A DNA stretch of 39,743 nt from an uncultured Clostridia bacterium (GCA_947572415.1 CANPBT010000013.1:1-39743), one strand, 5' to 3'. Positions 1-7,721 are shown, counted from the stretch's first letter. The notes: generated by a model from the sequence alone, not told the origin. Translations and numbers: made by a program.

Positions 1-2935
1 TATCTTCCGTTTTCGTCAATTCGCCTTTCGCGTTATAGCTATTTTGCAGTATCAAAGTATCATTATAATATATCTTGTCAAGGCTGCCTTTGCGGTCTGT
101 TGTTGCCGTGAACTTTTCATTCTTTGCGTTAGTTATCGTTACTTTATCTACCGTATATCCGCTTTCGGCTACTTTTTCCGCATAGCTGTAACTTTCGTAC
201 AGACTACCGCCCATCGATATGCTGCTTATCCTGCGTTTGTTATCGTAAACGTACTCGACGGCATTATTTCCGCTATGGTTGTATTTTGTTACTTCACCGA
301 TCGTAAACTGAGTCGTATTTTTATTCTCTTCACCGTTCACCGTCGTGTTTAAGCTCGTTACGCGGTTTTCGCTGTCGTACGCATAATTTTGCGTTTTCGC
401 TCCCGGATACGTTACCCTGCTTACTAAATTTTTACCCGTGTAATAGGTATATCGCGTTGAATGCTTACCGCGCTCGTCCTTTTCGGATTTCAAACGGCGG
501 TTTTCATCGTAGGTTTGCTCCGTATAAAATATATCCGTCGTTGCGGAACTGTCGCATATGCAATCTTCTTCCGCGCCGTGCTCCGTTTCAAGCCTGTATT
601 TCTTTGTGGTGGTAATATTCCCGTAACTGTCGTAAACGTATTCTTCGGCGTCGGCAAATTCTTCCGAGCGGCTGCCGCCCGAATCATGCCCGACATGCGT
701 TACTTTTTTTACAAGCGCGTCGTTTGTTGTGTTATAAAAATAATTTACGGCGTAATATTCCGTTTGTTCGCATACCGCGGACGAATTGAAATATTTTACG
801 GTGACGTTTTCTTTTATGCATCTGTTTCGTTTATCGTACTCATATTTTGTTTCCTGAGTTTTATACGTATCGTCACCGGTAAATACTTTATCCACTGTTT
901 CACTTGAAGGCTTATTAAACGGAGTAAGCACGCTTTTAGTTTTTGTTCCGTCTACAAATGTAAACGACGAATACGGATATTTGTTCAAGACGTCGTCTTT
1001 TGCTGATATGTTGATATTTTGACCATATGCCGTATAAAAGTTTTTTTCCGCCTTCGATACAAGCCCGTTTTTAATCTCGTAATACTCCGTTAGCGCACCG
1101 TCAGCGTCGAATTTGTAGATTTCGCTGTCGTCGTAATTGTCTATCAAAGTAACCTTCCTGTTTTCGTCGTCATAGGAAACAGAAAGGCTGTCAAGCAACG
1201 TCGACACCGCGGCGCCGGCAGGTATCCGTCCGGTCGTGGAATAATTTTTTACACCCAGTAAACGCGTATCGTATGAAGCCCCGTCTTCGTAATGCATCTC
1301 GCTCATCAGCTTATCTGAACTTGTTATTGTGCTTATACCGTCGCAAAGCTCGCCGTTTTTATATATTTGGGTATAAGCTATGTCAAGTGTTTTATATACG
1401 TTAGACGCTCCGTTACTTTCAACTTTGCAATATTTTATCTTCGTAAGCTTGCCCGACGTGTAAGCATATGTTACTTTTTTACCGCTTGCGGCGTCGGTTA
1501 TCGAAATGAGAAAACCGTTAGTATAACTGAAATTTAAAGTGTTTCCGTTTTTATTGACGATACTTGTTATTAAGCCGCTTGTATTGTAATTTATCCGAAT
1601 ATAGTTGCCGAACTCGTCGCTTATCATAACAAGTCTGCCGTCCTTGTTAAAACCCTTGGTTGTATTGCCTCCCTTTAACCAATTGACGGGTTTGGTGCTG
1701 TCGAGATACGATAAATTCAAATTTCCAACGGAAGCGGGCATTTCACTTAAATACTTTTTCTCATTAACGGTAACCTGATCGCACTCCAACTCCCATTCTT
1801 GTAGGTAGTATTTTTTAGTCGATTCGTCGTATGTAATTTCTGATAAGTTTTTTACATAATCCCTTACGTAAATACTCGGGTCGGCAGGGTCAAAATCCGG
1901 ACCGGCATTTTCATAATCTATACGGTCTATATAAAATAAAGGATTAAAACCGTGCCTATGCCCGTAACCGCTTATGTAATACGGTGTGCTGATTACTTCG
2001 TTAATCTGAATAGAAGATACCGTCAATCGCTCATATAAGTTAAGCCTGAAATGACTTCCGCAACCGCAATTTTCATTATCCTGTACATATACGTGTTGTA
2101 TTTCAAGCCCCATAAGGGTATCATCGGCAGCAAAATCAGTAAATATTATATCCGCTTTGCCCATAAGCAGATCCATATTTGCCGTTGCGTCCGCCGCCAA
2201 CAGAATTTGTTTATTTGCATTAAATGTTGCAGGGTCAATATCTCTGCATAATACGATATAAGCTTCATCTTCAAAATTTACGTCAACATCGCCATAGGCA
2301 ACATGTGCATAAAGATTTCCGGTTTCATCATTTATTTTTTTGCCGATATAAGCCTTTACATAATCACCCTCTATGGGGACATCGATATTGTTTATTTTTA
2401 CATGTCCTTGAACAGCGGCATTGTTTGCGGCTTTTTTGAGCCAAAGCTCTAAACCGGCACTTTCGCTGTATCCTAACTGTATTTCTTGAAAAGGAATACA
2501 AAACTTAGTTCTGTTTTGTTCGTTTTCCGTTCCTGAAACTTGAATTTTTCCGTTCAAGTCACTAAATGTCCAACCGCCCCAAACGCCGTTTTCTTTTACA
2601 CGGCGCTCTGACATGTAATAAGGTTTGACTTTTACTGCAACTTTTATAGGCAATTTTACTGATAAATCACTATAAGTTATTGTTACATATTTTGTATTAA
2701 CACTCAATAATCCATTTGGACTAATTCTGTAATTTGTTACTCGAGTTTGCGACCCATCGGAATTTACCAACGAAACCTCCATACCGGTAGAATCAAATAA
2801 ATCGCCTGCTACAAAGATTTTTTTATTAGGTAATTTGGTTATCTTCAATTTTCTGCTGACTATATCGGTATTTCCGCAAATAGTTTGTCCGCATATTGCT
2901 TGCCCGCATATTGCGGGTGTTTTAATTTCGCTCAT
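1..2935 (-). CDS. RHS/YD-repeat protein with N-terminal Ig-like domain (3' end outside window)
   Basis: The reading frame is open for about 978 codons from an ATG at 2935 behind a strong GGAGG site and leaves the window with no stop, so the C-terminus is missing. There is no signal peptide. Residues 8-21 hold three closely spaced ICG motifs (AICGQAICGQTICG). Residues ~28-93 fit the bacterial Ig-like group 3 pattern (ITKLPNKKIF...GMEVSL...SDGS). A region at ~110-300 recalls the DNRLRE-type regions seen in other RHS proteins. From ~425 onward there are many YD/RHS repeats (for example YDKRNRCIKE, YDENRRLKSE, YDSENRVTSL). RHS proteins form a large shell that often carries a variable C-terminal toxin; that part cannot be seen here. 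It is the last visible gene of the minus-strand prophage-like operon, 17 bases after the appendage gene. The RHS call is firm; an exported toxin role is inference. Confidence 0.85.
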   Translation of the reverse strand, partial: MSEIKTPAICGQAICGQTICGNTDIVSRKLKITKLPNKKIFVAGDLFDSTGMEVSLVNSDGSQTRVTNYRISPNGLLSVNTKYVTITYSDLSVKLPIKVAVKVKPYYMSERRVKENGVWGGWTFSDLNGKIQVSGTENEQNRTKFCIPFQEIQLGYSESAGLELWLKKAANNAAVQGHVKINNIDVPIEGDYVKAYIGKKINDETGNLYAHVAYGDVDVNFEDEAYIVLCRDIDPATFNANKQILLAADATANMDLLMGKADIIFTDFAADDTLMGLEIQHVYVQDNENCGCGSHFRLNLYERLTVSSIQINEVISTPYYISGYGHRHGFNPLFYIDRIDYENAGPDFDPADPSIYVRDYVKNLSEITYDESTKKYYLQEWELECDQVTVNEKKYLSEMPASVGNLNLSYLDSTKPVNWLKGGNTTKGFNKDGRLVMISDEFGNYIRINYNTSGLITSIVNKNGNTLNFSYTNGFLISITDAASGKKVTYAYTSGKLTKIKYCKVESNGASNVYKTLDIAYTQIYKNGELCDGISTITSSDKLMSEMHYEDGASYDTRLLGVKNYSTTGRIPAGAAVSTLLDSLSVSYDDENRKVTLIDNYDDSEIYKFDADGALTEYYEIKNGLVSKAEKNFYTAYGQNINISAKDDVLNKYPYSSFTFVDGTKTKSVLTPFNKPSSETVDKVFTGDDTYKTQETKYEYDKRNRCIKENVTVKYFNSSAVCEQTEYYAVNYFYNTTNDALVKKVTHVGHDSGGSRSEEFADAEEYVYDSYGNITTTKKYRLETEHGAEEDCICDSSATTDIFYTEQTYDENRRLKSEKDERGKHSTRYTYYTGKNLVSRVTYPGAKTQNYAYDSENRVTSLNTTVNGEENKNTTQFTIGEVTKYNHSGNNAVEYVYDNKRRISSISMGGSLYESYSYAEKVAESGYTVDKVTITNAKNEKFTATTDRKGSLDKIYYNDTLILQNSYNAKGELTKTED

Positions 2936-2952
2936 AATTTCCTCCTAAGTAA

Positions 2953-3564
2953 CTAATTTGTACTTATATACAACGTGTTACCGCTTGCCCAAATTTTTGC
3001 ACCGCCGAAAGTCGACTCTGTCGCTTTGGGTAATTCCGCCTCACTTATTGATATTCCATCAAGATTTTTCAATACGAATTTCCCGTTGCTTACCGCTATG
3101 CCCGCGCCGAAATTTGATGTATCAAAGAAATCCATAAGAATAATCATCGGAGTTGTAGAATCGTTTTCTATAACTTTTTTCATTACATAAGGGATATTAG
3201 GAAGTAAATACTTCCTTTGATTTACCTTTACGTATTCTGAATTTTTAAATGTAATGTTGTAGTCAGGCGTAGCGTAAAACAAATATTTAGACGAAGCATT
3301 AGTTTCGCCGAAACGCAACCCAACCACATCATTGCTTGTGCCTTTGGTTGACTGGTCAAAAATTACAGAAAATAGTGATCCGACCGGAATATCTTCCCAC
3401 TCTACTTCTGAAATCCTGTATGCCTTATATGCTAACCCGGTAGTATTAGGTTCATTGACCGCATGGTATAAGGGAACACCGTTTGCTTGTTTTAATTCTT
3501 CTTCAAAACGATTAAGAGTTTCCGCGTTCAAAGGTGTTTCATTATCTACAAATCTGTTGCTCAT
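2953..3564 (-). CDS. Phage tail/baseplate appendage-like protein
   Basis: A 203-residue protein starting behind an AAGGAG site. Its N-terminus carries FVDNETPLNAETLN (residues 5-18), a motif that recurs at the start of Firmicutes phage baseplate or tail-appendage proteins. The rest is beta-rich and ends with a short segment (KIWASGNTLYISTN) like those closing phage receptor-binding or tail-fibre proteins. No enzyme motif, signal peptide or membrane segment is visible. It lies between the holin-like gene (12 bases upstream) and the RHS gene (17 bases downstream), apparently in one transcript. The phage-structural assignment rests on the N-terminal motif and the context; the exact role (fibre, chaperone or adaptor) is not determined. 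Confidence 0.6.
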   Translation of the reverse strand: MSNRFVDNETPLNAETLNRFEEELKQANGVPLYHAVNEPNTTGLAYKAYRISEVEWEDIPVGSLFSVIFDQSTKGTSNDVVGLRFGETNASSKYLFYATPDYNITFKNSEYVKVNQRKYLLPNIPYVMKKVIENDSTTPMIILMDFFDTSNFGAGIAVSNGKFVLKNLDGISISEAELPKATESTFGGAKIWASGNTLYISTN

Positions 3565-3576
3565 TTTATTTTCTCC

Positions 3577-3942
3577 TTAAATTTCTTGTATGTGTTGATT
3601 GAAATAATTATAGTTTTTAGTACGTTTATTGACTTGCTGCGTAAGCGCCACAAACTCGTCGATTTTGTTACTTACAATTTCTGCATTATACTTGATTTTG
3701 TTGTCAATTGCATATTGATTAGTTTTAGTCATAACGTACTGCTTTTTCTCTTCACCGTTGTAATTTAGATAGCCTTCGGCTTCTTCGATAAACGTTATTA
3801 TCACATTGCAGATTTTTACTAAATTTTCAGCCGCTTTTTTTGCTTTTGCACTTTTTATGAATCTGCTTAAAAAAGTAACCGTAGTAATCAATAACCCCAA
3901 TGCCGCGCTTGATATTGATAAAATAATTTCTGTATTTTCCAT
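3577..3942 (-). CDS. Holin-like small membrane protein
   Basis: I take the start at the ATG at 3942 (MENTEIILS), behind AAAGGAAA and 18 bases after the radical SAM stop, giving 121 residues. A longer in-frame start inside the radical SAM gene lacks a good ribosome site. There is one hydrophobic segment (~residues 4-25), then a basic stretch (FIKSAKAKKAA) and a helical, charged C-terminal region (~35-110). This layout matches the LLH-type phage holins: N-terminal membrane helix and cytoplasmic coiled tail, about 100-130 residues. Position just before the appendage and RHS genes fits a lysis or export function. Holins form membrane lesions that release lysin or, in some bacteria, toxins. A generic membrane-anchored protein is the alternative. 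Confidence 0.55.
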   Translation of the reverse strand: MENTEIILSISSAALGLLITTVTFLSRFIKSAKAKKAAENLVKICNVIITFIEEAEGYLNYNGEEKKQYVMTKTNQYAIDNKIKYNAEIVSNKIDEFVALTQQVNKRTKNYNYFNQHIQEI

Positions 3943-3959
3943 AGTATTTCCTTTTAGTT

Positions 3960-4790
3960 TCAAAGAGCCGTCCATTCGTCGGCAGTTCTTTTACTTAAAG
4001 CGTTTTTGTATACCTTTTTAAATCGTTGACTTATATCGCATTGACTGCAAAATGGAATCGGCTTTTTAAAATTGTCTATTTGTGCCCGCGTAAGGTTTTC
4101 GTCGATAATCAGATAATCTTCCGGGCTTATTTTCAGTTTCGGGCCGAAATAGCCGTTAAACAACTCAGCAAATTCAGATGAAGGGCAATTGAATATTTTT
4201 CCGTTACGGATATTTATTTTACTTCTTTCCCAACCGCATTTTTCGTACTTTTCTTGCGTAACCGGTTGTCCTTGCGAATAATTGATAAGGTTAAAGAATA
4301 AACGACCGCTTTGCAATATTGCTAAATTGTTCAAACAATGGTTTTTAGAAAATAAACTTTCAAGGTAGTTTATATCTGAATCATATGTAGTGATACCCCA
4401 CACAATCCCGTTATTTTTTACAAATTCCCAAAACCTTTTATTTCCCTCATAATGTTTTAAAGTTAAGCCGTTAGAATATATTCCGACGAACCTGTCGGGA
4501 TATATCCGTCTTAAAATATTAAGAAGCTCCATAAAATGCGGATGTAAGGTAGGTTCCCCGCCCGTAAGCCAAACTGTATGAGCGTCGGGTATACACTTTC
4601 TGATTATTTTTATTACTCGCCCGAACTCTTCAACATTTACAAAATTATTGTGCTTTGCCAACGGAGCGAGATGAGAACATGCAGCGCAATTTCTGTTGCA
4701 AATATCCGTTATCGCGTATTCAATATGATAATTATCCGCACATCTGATTCTTTTCCAGTCAAAAACATATCTTTCGTATAATTCAAACAT
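3960..4790 (-). CDS. Radical SAM enzyme, glycosyltransferase-associated type
   Basis: A 276-residue protein with the radical SAM cysteine motif at C31-x3-C35-x2-C38 (DICNRNCAACSHLAPL), which binds a 4Fe-4S cluster and S-adenosylmethionine. WLTGGEPTLHPHF (~residues 74-86) is the GGEP SAM-binding segment. The CSHLAPL form of the motif is typical of radical SAM proteins found next to glycosyltransferases in polysaccharide clusters. Extra C-terminal cysteines (KCGWERS, FNCPSSE, FCSQCD) suggest an auxiliary Fe-S cluster. It starts 2 bases after the family 2 glycosyltransferase stop, so the two are probably translated together. The enzyme class is clear; the substrate is unknown. It is unusual to find it between phage-like tail and holin genes. 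Confidence 0.85.
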   Translation of the reverse strand: MFELYERYVFDWKRIRCADNYHIEYAITDICNRNCAACSHLAPLAKHNNFVNVEEFGRVIKIIRKCIPDAHTVWLTGGEPTLHPHFMELLNILRRIYPDRFVGIYSNGLTLKHYEGNKRFWEFVKNNGIVWGITTYDSDINYLESLFSKNHCLNNLAILQSGRLFFNLINYSQGQPVTQEKYEKCGWERSKINIRNGKIFNCPSSEFAELFNGYFGPKLKISPEDYLIIDENLTRAQIDNFKKPIPFCSQCDISQRFKKVYKNALSKRTADEWTAL

Positions 4791-4792
4791 TT

Positions 4793-5503
4793 TTACCTGT
4801 TTTCACCACTACAATTAAATTTAGAGCCATGTCCTGTATTAACTACAAATTCATCGCTTACATAAAGCGGCGGCAGCCCTTGCTGTTTTCTTTCAAAAGA
4901 AGCTTTACGCACTTCTTTTATCCTTTGCAGCATGCGCTCACGGTCGTAGTTATAATAGTACAGCGGAATATCAACAATATTTTCGTAGTATTCGGGCTTA
5001 CTACGCACACGTTTTACGAACTCATAATCCTCGCATAAAGGCATATCGGTAAACCTTTCTGTTCCGATGAGCTGTTTTGAGAAAAAGTGCAACCATAACG
5101 TAAGCCTGTTAGAAAATTTGACGTGCGTTCCTTTCATTTCATGGTCCATCATTCTTACGGCGTTATGACCTTGAATTGCATAATACAATAAGCTCAAAGC
5201 AGAATTGTTTATGAGCCAATCGTCACTGTCAACAAACATGATGTATTCCCCTTGCGCGTTATCCAAGCCTACGTTCCTCGCGCCACCGGGCGTACGGCAC
5301 TGTGAATAATAAATTTTTAAATTAACTTCCGGGTGTTCATCGCCCCACTGACGTATAACAAATTCCGAATTGTCTGTACAGGCATCCAAAGTAATAACCA
5401 CTTCAAATTCTGCTTTATTAAAATCTTGCATGGCAAAACTGTCCAAACATCGAGTAATCTGTTCCCCTGAATTGTGTACGGGTACAATTATTGAAATTTT
5501 CAT
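4793..5503 (-). CDS. Family 2 glycosyltransferase (GT-A fold)
   Basis: A 236-residue protein with the family 2 signature: MKISIIVPVHNSG at the N-terminus, a nucleotide-sugar-binding region around D40 (ITLDACTDNS), GGARNVGLDNAQGEY at ~73-87 and the metal-binding DSDDW at 92-96. An ED pair (MPLCEDYEFV) follows, as expected for the catalytic base. It would transfer a sugar from an activated donor to an unknown acceptor in the cytoplasm; no membrane helices are visible. It begins 3 bases after the stop of the tail-like gene and ends 2 bases before the radical SAM gene, so all appear to be in one operon. A role in glycosylating a phage or surface component is inference. Confidence 0.9.
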   Translation of the reverse strand: MKISIIVPVHNSGEQITRCLDSFAMQDFNKAEFEVVITLDACTDNSEFVIRQWGDEHPEVNLKIYYSQCRTPGGARNVGLDNAQGEYIMFVDSDDWLINNSALSLLYYAIQGHNAVRMMDHEMKGTHVKFSNRLTLWLHFFSKQLIGTERFTDMPLCEDYEFVKRVRSKPEYYENIVDIPLYYYNYDRERMLQRIKEVRKASFERKQQGLPPLYVSDEFVVNTGHGSKFNCSGENR

Positions 5504-5506
5504 ATT

Positions 5507-6232
5507 TTACACCTTCCCCTTTACTTTTGTAAATGTTATAGAAACAGGTTCTTCCATAAGGTAAAAACCCTTTGAGTACTCGCCACTTATATTGAATTGA
5601 AAGTCAATACGACCGCTTGTGCAAGTTAAACTTACATTTGCGTAACTTCCGGTAATCGTAGCGGGCAACGACCTGTTACTTATGTTCACTGTATATTCAT
5701 TCCCGGGATATTCACCATTCTCTTCAAAATATGTTTCCGCGAATTGAACACTTGCCGTAACTTCAAAATTACTATAATTTGATAATCCGGGTACAGTGAA
5801 AGAACCGGACGCCGTATAGGTTTGAGAACCTGTCCACTCGGTGGTTGCGCTACCGCCGCCCGTCGATGCAATGCCAAAATAAGCAACATCACCAACCACG
5901 TTAAAAGTAAAAGGATTAGTTCGTATTTGCAAGCCGTTCCCGTCGCCAATATCTGCACGCAATTCGGGGCTGTTATATCCGGAATTTGCCGTGCAACTTA
6001 TAGTTAAGCTATCACCGTAATAAATTGAGTTACCGCTATAAAGTGTTCCCGTTGATGCCCTTTGATTTGGCGAACTATTGCGATAAACATTTAATGTTGT
6101 TCCGAGTGCAGTTTGTTGCTTTAAAGTAAACTGCTTACAAAAGCAACAAGTACCGTTAAAATTTAATACAAATTTTTCTGTGCCATTAAAAATGACTTTA
6201 TTGATATCTGTGTTATTGAATTTTAATGCCAT
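5507..6232 (-). CDS. Phage tail-like protein with Asn-Gly-Thr repeats
   Basis: A 241-residue protein that starts behind AGGAGAAATATA. The N-terminus repeats an FNxT/FNGT unit (KFNNTDINKVIFNGTEKF, then LNFNGT), a pattern common at the start of clostridial phage tail or minor structural proteins. It is followed by a cysteine cluster (CCFC, residues 29-32). The rest is rich in Ser, Thr, Gly, Asn and aromatic residues with likely beta structure (for example EWTGSQTYTASGSFTVPG), as in tail-fibre or carbohydrate-binding modules. No signal peptide or helix is seen. It is the first gene of the minus-strand operon leading to the glycosyltransferase and the RHS gene. Function inferred from the repeat pattern and context only. 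Confidence 0.55.
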   Translation of the reverse strand: MALKFNNTDINKVIFNGTEKFVLNFNGTCCFCKQFTLKQQTALGTTLNVYRNSSPNQRASTGTLYSGNSIYYGDSLTISCTANSGYNSPELRADIGDGNGLQIRTNPFTFNVVGDVAYFGIASTGGGSATTEWTGSQTYTASGSFTVPGLSNYSNFEVTASVQFAETYFEENGEYPGNEYTVNISNRSLPATITGSYANVSLTCTSGRIDFQFNISGEYSKGFYLMEEPVSITFTKVKGKV

Positions 6233-6377
6233 TATATTTCTCCTATTTAATTTTTAATTAGTGAACCTACTGTCCCTTTTTGAATAAGTAATACAGAAAC
6301 AAATAATAATTCTTTTAACCCTTTACCATACGAATACCTCTTTTATAGCTTTGATTAGATTATAACAGACAAAATAC

Positions 6378-6401
6378 GACTCAAAGTGTCAACTTTGAGT
6401 C
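6378..6401 (-). terminator. Hairpin at the end of the small regulator gene
   Basis: GACTCAAAGT (6378-6387) and ACTTTGAGTC (6392-6401) form a perfect 10-bp stem with a 4-base loop. It overlaps the stop codon of the minus-strand 105-residue gene and is followed on that strand by GTATTTTGT. It probably ends that transcript and separates it from the tail-like operon. The 145 bases between it and the tail-like gene hold no ORF; a TATAAT hexamer on the minus strand just downstream may start the operon, but I see no good -35. Confidence 0.55.
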
Positions 6402-6717
6402 ACTTCATATTTTCTTTATAAATACAGATATAAATTAACAACACTTTATTTTTGTGTCTTAACATGCTTCTTTTACTTAACCCAAAATTTATTGCATATG
6501 TCAGTATTGATTTTTTACGATTTTTTGTTGTAAGAAATAACATTTCAAAAACAGCCGAAGTGTTCTTGTTTTCAATCTGGTCATAGATAACAAAAAATTT
6601 TTTTGCTTTATCTATTATTTTAAGTACTTCATTATCCCGTTCCGTTAAATTTTCTTTCTTTTTGCTCAGTACGTCGTTAATTTCCTTTTCGTACTTCTTC
6701 GGTAATTGTTTAGCCAT
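6400..6717 (-). CDS. Small phage-type helix-turn-helix protein (unrecognised family)
   Basis: A 105-residue basic protein starting behind AAAGGGG. The N-terminal half is charged and helical (KKYEKEINDVLSKKKEN); the C-terminal half (ILTYAINFGLSKRSMLRHKNKVL, read ~70-92 in two parts) looks like a helix-turn-helix. Size and layout resemble late-gene regulators of Firmicutes phages (ArpU/sigma region 4-like), but I cannot name the family from sequence alone. It sits at the right end of the prophage-like block, immediately inside the presumed attachment site, and faces the tail operon in the same direction. Regulation of that operon is a reasonable guess, not shown. Confidence 0.45.
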   Translation of the reverse strand: MAKQLPKKYEKEINDVLSKKKENLTERDNEVLKIIDKAKKFFVIYDQIENKNTSAVFEMLFLTTKNRKKSILTYAINFGLSKRSMLRHKNKVLLIYICIYKENMK

Positions 6718-6743
6718 AAGAATCCCCTTTAAATAAAAAAATT

Positions 6744-6765
6744 ATCTTGGCTTGTACACCAAGAT
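6744..6765. promoter_or_regulatory. Inverted repeat upstream of the small HTH gene
   Basis: ATCTTGG (6744-6750) and CCAAGAT (6759-6765) flank an 8-base spacer containing GTAC. It lies about 27 bases before the start of the minus-strand HTH gene and could be an operator or a leader hairpin. No assignment is possible from the sequence alone. Confidence 0.35.
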
Positions 6766-6912
6766 TTAATTTAATAATAGTTCCTATTTTCAACATTTTT
6801 CTACCAACTAGAGTTGGAAATTTGTCGCTTTTTGTTTACATTTTAAAAATTTTGCCTAACTTTCTTCATATTATGTTAAAGATTAAATAGAGCTACTTTT
6901 GATAGTAAAATT

Positions 6913-6933
6913 TTTGGGGCACGTTTGGGGCAC
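6913..6933. repeat. Two direct repeats near the attachment-like site
   Basis: TTTGGGGCAC occurs at 6913-6922 and again at 6924-6933, an 11-bp (one helical turn) period. They stand about 80 bp from the tRNA 3' fragment. Direct repeats at this distance resemble the arm-type sites bound by tyrosine integrases; that is inference. Confidence 0.4.
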
Positions 6934-7010
6934 ATTCTGAAAAATATACAATATATAGTGATAAATTTTATTATAAATACTATATATTGTGGTTTTTGTC
7001 GTTTTTCGGA

Positions 7011-7037
7011 AGGGTTCGAGTCCCTGAAGGTGCACCA
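7011..7037 (+). repeat. tRNA 3'-end fragment, probable prophage attachment site (attR)
   Basis: The segment holds a T-loop (GGGTTCGAGTCCC) followed by a 7-base acceptor strand (AAGGTGC), discriminator A and encoded CCA, i.e. tRNA positions ~50-76 of a tRNA beginning GCACCTT (tRNA-Arg genes often begin GCAC, but the anticodon is missing). Nothing upstream resembles the rest of a tRNA. The pair 49-65 would be A-G, a mismatch, which fits a sequence boundary at about 7010/7011. Integrative phages commonly leave such a 3' fragment at their far end while the intact tRNA lies at the other end, here left of the window. A terminator follows at once, as expected for the original tRNA locus. Confidence 0.6.
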
Positions 7038-7046
7038 AAAGAGTAT

Positions 7047-7087
7047 AATCCGAATTGTTTACTTGTTACAAGTGAGTGGTTCGGATT
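7047..7087 (+). terminator. Long RNA hairpin terminator behind the tRNA fragment
   Basis: AATCCGAA (7047-7054) pairs with TTCGGATT (7080-7087), and ACTTG/CAAGT (7061-7065/7069-7073) closes the tip around TTA. In between, TTGTTT and GAGTGG pair by U-G and U-A only if the plus strand is transcribed, giving about 19 pairs in total. TACTTTTTATTT follows. The strand-specific wobble pairing supports a plus-strand tRNA terminator. Confidence 0.6.
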
Positions 7088-7107
7088 TACTTTTTATTTC
7101 GGCAATA

Positions 7108-7153
7108 AATAGAAAGAACGGCTTGTGAGTAATCGCAAGCCGTTCTTTCTATT
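7108..7153. terminator. Perfect 18-bp hairpin before the GNAT gene
   Basis: AATAGAAAGAACGGCTTG (7108-7125) is the exact reverse complement of 7136-7153, with a 10-base loop. It lies between the tRNA terminator and the GNAT gene and overlaps the -35 of that gene's promoter. It probably insulates the gene from upstream transcription. Confidence 0.5.
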
Positions 7154-7180
7154 GCTTTGTCAAAAGGAATATGCTATAAT
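7152..7180 (+). promoter_or_regulatory. Sigma-A-type promoter of the GNAT gene
   Basis: TTGCTT (7152-7157), 17-base spacer, TATAAT (7175-7180). The predicted start of transcription is about 30 bases before the ATG at 7216. Confidence 0.55.
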
Positions 7181-7215
7181 GATTGTACGATAAACAGTAA
7201 TTTAGTGGAGAAGTT

Positions 7216-7683
7216 ATGTATTTTATCAGACAGGTAAAGCCTAACGAAGTAAGCGATGCGCTTACCCTTGCGTTAGAAGTGTTTATGCAGTTTGAAGCAC
7301 CCGATTATAAACCGCAAGGTGTGGAAACGTTCAGAAAGGATATTATCGAAAACGCCGAATTTATAGATAAGTGTAGAAAAGGAATTTGCCCGATTTATGC
7401 CGCATTTGATGACGGTAAAATGGTTGGGATTATCGGTATGCGTAACAAATCGCATATTAACTTGGTTTTCACGAAAAGCGAGTATCATCGCAAGGGTATT
7501 GCAACTTCTATCTTTGAGTTTTTGTTGTCGGAAGTAAAGAAGAATAGTCCGCAAGTTAAAGAAATTACGCTCAATTCTTCCCCTTACGGGAAGAACTTTT
7601 ATCTGCACTTGGGTTTCGTGCCTTTATCGGAAGAACAGGAAATAGACGGCATTCGGTTTACGCCTATGAAGTATGCAATATAA
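7216..7683 (+). CDS. GNAT family N-acetyltransferase
   Basis: A 155-residue protein of the usual GNAT size. The central strand and acetyl-CoA loop are visible (INLVFTKSEYHRKGIATSIF, ~residues 78-97), with HRKGIA matching the pyrophosphate-binding turn. The ending (YLHLGFVPLSEEQEIDGIRF) is the typical C-terminal part of GNATs acting on small molecules or protein termini. It would transfer an acetyl group from acetyl-CoA in the cytosol; the acceptor is unknown. The ATG at 7216 has GGAG about 8 bases upstream. It is the first chromosomal gene after the presumed attachment site and has its own promoter, so it is not clearly part of the prophage. Confidence 0.85.
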   Translation: MYFIRQVKPNEVSDALTLALEVFMQFEAPDYKPQGVETFRKDIIENAEFIDKCRKGICPIYAAFDDGKMVGIIGMRNKSHINLVFTKSEYHRKGIATSIFEFLLSEVKKNSPQVKEITLNSSPYGKNFYLHLGFVPLSEEQEIDGIRFTPMKYAI

Positions 7684-7721
7684 ATTTCAATTTAAGCACA
7701 AGCGAACACAAAAACCGTTAT

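Larger units (their letters stand above)
6718..7010. other. AT-rich non-coding end of the prophage-like block
   Basis: No credible gene is visible in this stretch. It holds an inverted repeat (ATCTTGG...CCAAGAT at 6744-6765) just upstream of the small HTH gene, a short palindromic element CCAACT-AG-AGTTGG (6804-6817), and a pair of 10-bp direct repeats at 6913-6933. Base composition is very AT-rich. Such content is typical of the zone between the last phage gene and an attachment site. Confidence 0.5.

Noticed and set aside
461..907. Plus-strand ORF of 148 codons at the left edge
   Set aside because: It lies opposite the RHS frame, which has clear YD repeats on the minus strand, and has no ribosome site.
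6911..6940. Remnant of an integrase C-terminus
   Set aside because: The frame through the TTTGGGGCAC repeats has stops right upstream and only about ten codons, so a gene remnant cannot be supported; I treat it as a direct repeat.
7011..7037. 3' end of tmRNA
   Set aside because: The acceptor strand AAGGTGC would need a 5' end GCACCTT, unlike tmRNA genes, which begin with GGGG-type sequences; a tRNA fragment fits better.
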